DNA of 64,000 nt from Erythrobacter aurantius (lineage in GTDB: Bacteria > Pseudomonadota > Alphaproteobacteria > Sphingomonadales > Sphingomonadaceae), in the NCBI RefSeq assembly GCF_023823125.1, contig NZ_CP090949.1, forward strand, positions 434,001 to 498,000. Reading direction: 5' to 3'. The position numbers and the translations under genes were made by a program. How positions within the stretch are numbered: the stretch's first letter is position 1; each line of letters opens with the position of its first letter. Positions 61,964 through 64,000 of this stretch are shown here, in pieces. Under the pieces are notes generated by a model. The model was not told where the DNA came from. It worked only from the letters and a program-made list of their open reading frames with translations, and did no database searches.

Positions 61964-62335
61964 TCATTCAGCGGGAACGTAATCCTCGCGCCGCAGTGTC
62001 ACCATATAGGCGGCGACTTCCTCGATATGGTGGGGCTCCAGATCGAAATCCATGACTTCGGGGTAATTGTGCGCATCGGCCAACCAGTCACCCAGCGTTT
62101 CATCGGTCACGCCCTTGCGATTGGCGATGGCTTCGAAACTGGGGGCCTGCGGATTAGGCGAAAGGAACGGCGGCTCCACCGCATGGCACCCACCGCACGC
62201 CGCCTCGATAAAGGCCGATGGCTGCGCTCGTGCTGACGCCGCCACCTGCGGCTCGGGCGCAGGCATGGTGTCACACGCGGCGGTGGCCAGCAGCGCGAAA
62301 AAGGTCAGGGCGAGCGAGGCGTCACGGACTGTCAT
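61964..62335 (-). CDS. Small c-type cytochrome, probable lipoprotein
   Basis: A 123-residue protein with a lipoprotein-like signal (ALTFFALLATAACDTMP). One heme c site, EAACGGCHAVEP (CxxCH), is present. The distal heme ligand may be the Met in PEVMDFDLEPHHIEEVAAYM or a later Met. It is a mono-heme cytochrome of unknown partner. The start at 62335 is preferred over 62383 because the signal begins there. Confidence 0.86.
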   Translation of the reverse strand: MTVRDASLALTFFALLATAACDTMPAPEPQVAASARAQPSAFIEAACGGCHAVEPPFLSPNPQAPSFEAIANRKGVTDETLGDWLADAHNYPEVMDFDLEPHHIEEVAAYMVTLRREDYVPAE

Positions 62336-62563
62336 GCCACCCCTTCTACACACGCGCCGCCAAGTGTAATTGATCGAGATCAATTTTTTGCGAAGCTTGC
62401 GATACAGGGTCGACCGGACGACCGCTTTCGGGGGGATGCAAGTATCGGGAATGACGGGATGTGGGTGGATTCCAGAAGGGCCGCTTTGTGCAACCCATCG
62501 ATCTACCTCGCTGGCAATTGAGAGCGCATTGCCAATGAGTTGTGCCGCTCATATTCCAGTTGA

Positions 62564-63335
62564 ATGACCGCCGACAGCTCCGGAATATTCGAACAGCTCA
62601 TTGGGTCTTGGATCGCCACCCCCTCACCGGTCGGAGAATCCGGCTGCGGGGTGCTGCGTCTTGATGATCGCGAGGGACAAACGGTTGCCTACCTGAAACA
62701 CGGCAAGGGTGCGCTCGGCGACATGGTGTCAGACGAGATGATCCGGCTCCGGTGGCTACACTCCCGCCTGCCGGTTCCCGAGATTATCAGGTTCGTCGCC
62801 ACCCAAAATGAATGCTGGCTCATGACAAAGGCGCTGGCAGGCAAAAGCGCGCGAGCCTTGCTCGATGAAAACCCTGATGACCTCGGCATTGTCATCAACG
62901 CCCTCGCTGATTTCCTCCGCCTGGTCCATGCGTTGCCAGCCGTTGAATGTCCCTTCGACGCGCGGCTAGGAGGGCCGCGCGCGGATTGATGCCGGACTGG
63001 TGAATGAAGCGGATTTTGACCAAGAGCAGCAGGGATGGTCTGCAGAAGATGTGTGGAAGGCCATTCAGGCCCAGCTGCCTCTAGAGCCTGACCTTGTCGT
63101 AACCCACGGTGATTTCTCGCTGGATAACGTCCTGATGAAAGATGGCGGGATCACGGGATGCATTGATGTCGGCGGCGCGGGGCTGGCTGATCGGTATCAC
63201 GACCTTGCAATTTGCTGGAGAGATCTGGCTGTTTATGGGGCGGAAGCCCAAGCGCGATTTCTTATGCGCTACGGCGCCGGCGAAGGCGACCGGCGCAAGC
63301 TTGAGACATATCAACTCTTGAATGAGTTATTCTGA
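62564..63335 (+). pseudogene. APH(3')-type aminoglycoside phosphotransferase gene, frameshifted
   Basis: Two adjoining frames together cover one kinase of about 255 residues. Frame 1 (62564-62989) has the N-lobe (YLKHGKGALGDMVSDEMIRL, then WLMTKALAGKSARALL) and ends within CPFDARL. Frame 2 continues with IDAGLVNEADFDQEQQGW. It has the catalytic loop VVTHGDFSLDNVLMKDGG and the metal site GCIDVGGAGLADRYHDLAI, to 63335. Near 62966-62985 about two bases are missing relative to the expected RLAEARARID. It is either a recent pseudogene or a sequencing error. Codon use is less GC-rich than its neighbours. Confidence 0.85.
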
Positions 63336-63455
63336 GTGCGTGAGAGAAATTGAACGTCCGCTCCGGGGTCGTTTCCCGAACGGCAGCTTTTTCTGGACAA
63401 TTAGCAAAGCAGCCAATGCGCGCTGCTGCGTTCGAATAACCGCTCAATTCTTGCG

Positions 63456-64000
63456 TCAGCCTGCGTCCGCTGCTTCCCGCGCCACTTCTTTCCAGCCGAT
63501 GTCGCGGCGGCAGAATCCGGTTGCGAAGTCGACCCTGTCGAGCGCCTCATAGGCCTTGGCCTGCGCCTGCGTCACGTTGGCGCCGGTCGCGGTCACGTTG
63601 AGCACGCGGCCGCCGTTGGCGGTTAGCACTCCGTCCTTCATCGCTGTGCCCGCGTGGAAGACCTTTGCGCCGTTGGCCTCGGAGTCTCCCAGAACAATCG
63701 TGCCGCCCTTTTCGGGGGTGCCGGGATAACCCTTCGCCGCCATCACCACCGTCAATGCGGTGTCGGGCGCGAAGGCGGGTGGGGTTTCGTCAAGTTCCCC
63801 CTTCGCGCAAGACAGCATCATTTCCGCCAGATCGCCCTGATACCGCATCATCAGCACCTGACATTCGGGATCGCCGAAACGGCAGTTGTATTCGATCAGC
63901 TTCGGGCCCTCTGCGGTCAGCATCAGCCCGGCATAGAGCACGCCCGAATAGGGCATGCCTTCGGCGCGCATCGTGTCGACCGTGGGGCGGATGATCTCTG
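63456..64000 (-). CDS. purD: Phosphoribosylamine-glycine ligase PurD, C-terminal part (cut by window edge)
   Basis: The C-terminal 180 or so residues of PurD, the ATP-grasp enzyme that makes GAR in purine synthesis. Visible parts are YSGVLYAGLMLTAEGPKLIE, YNCRFGDPECQVLMMRYQGD with metal-binding residues, and a late GGRVLNVTATGANVTQAQAK. The frame stays open to base 64000. A 120-bp gap separates it from the APH remnant. Confidence 0.95.
   Translation of the reverse strand, partial: EIIRPTVDTMRAEGMPYSGVLYAGLMLTAEGPKLIEYNCRFGDPECQVLMMRYQGDLAEMMLSCAKGELDETPPAFAPDTALTVVMAAKGYPGTPEKGGTIVLGDSEANGAKVFHAGTAMKDGVLTANGGRVLNVTATGANVTQAQAKAYEALDRVDFATGFCRRDIGWKEVAREAADAG

Overview
The window looks like chromosomal DNA from an alphaproteobacterium of the order Sphingomonadales, probably Erythrobacteraceae. 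This is inferred from GC-rich coding sequence, protein families (UrcA, DUF1491, DUF6489-like, DUF4402, PopZ/DUF2497, long HPF, SufR-type Rrf2 regulator) and gene order. No tRNA, rRNA, CRISPR array or prophage was recognised.

Region 1 (1-3.4 kb, minus strand) is a DUF4402/chaperone/usher-like pilus locus. An intact IS3-family element of 1,239 bp (IS407-like, CATG target duplication) sits between the subunit gene and the chaperone gene.

Region 2 (3.6-21 kb) is the conserved alphaproteobacterial origin region. On the minus strand it carries parB, parA, rsmG, mnmG, mnmE, rho, hemJ and hemE. A 330-bp AT-rich gap with DnaA-box-like sites follows, then ppsR, maf, aroE, coaE, dnaQ, hpf and ptsN on the plus strand. 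Four parS palindromes lie in rsmG, the mnmG-mnmE gap and mnmE, 5.5-9 kb from the candidate oriC. A popZ homologue at 26 kb supplies the likely polar anchor for ParB-parS. A stand-alone BLUF photoreceptor and two small enzymes interrupt the housekeeping genes.

Region 3 (21-45.7 kb) is mixed housekeeping: xthA, erpA, an S9 peptidase with a ferredoxin, popZ, tolC with a degenerate pcm, fumC, a LytS/LytTR two-component pair, rplM-rpsI, cutA-ctaA, merC, a thiS-thiG fusion, an acyl-CoA synthetase, a lipoprotein gamma-glutamyltransferase and pyrD. It includes a compositionally odd HEPN-like orphan gene. In the 45.7-46.15 kb gap there is a candidate small RNA of about 117 nt, with its own promoter, a CCTC anti-Shine-Dalgarno loop and a strong terminator.

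Region 4 (46-57.4 kb) has a DUF885 lipoprotein peptidase, a tandem pair of AraC-type regulators and an eleven-gene, translationally coupled suf operon for Fe-S cluster assembly. The operon is headed by a SufR/IscR-like repressor with a visible promoter and palindromic operator. Three unexpected genes (a tiny membrane protein, a DUF559 nuclease-like protein and a secreted protein) lie between sufB and sufC.

Region 5 (57.4-64 kb) has an internally duplicated hypothetical protein, a lipoprotein, an EI24 membrane protein and a PfkB kinase. A non-coding 490-bp repeat zone follows, with hairpins, three 36-bp tandem repeats and an iteron-like array of TGTCAC sites about 21 bp apart. Last come a membrane protein, a cytochrome c, a frameshifted aminoglycoside phosphotransferase and the 3' part of purD.
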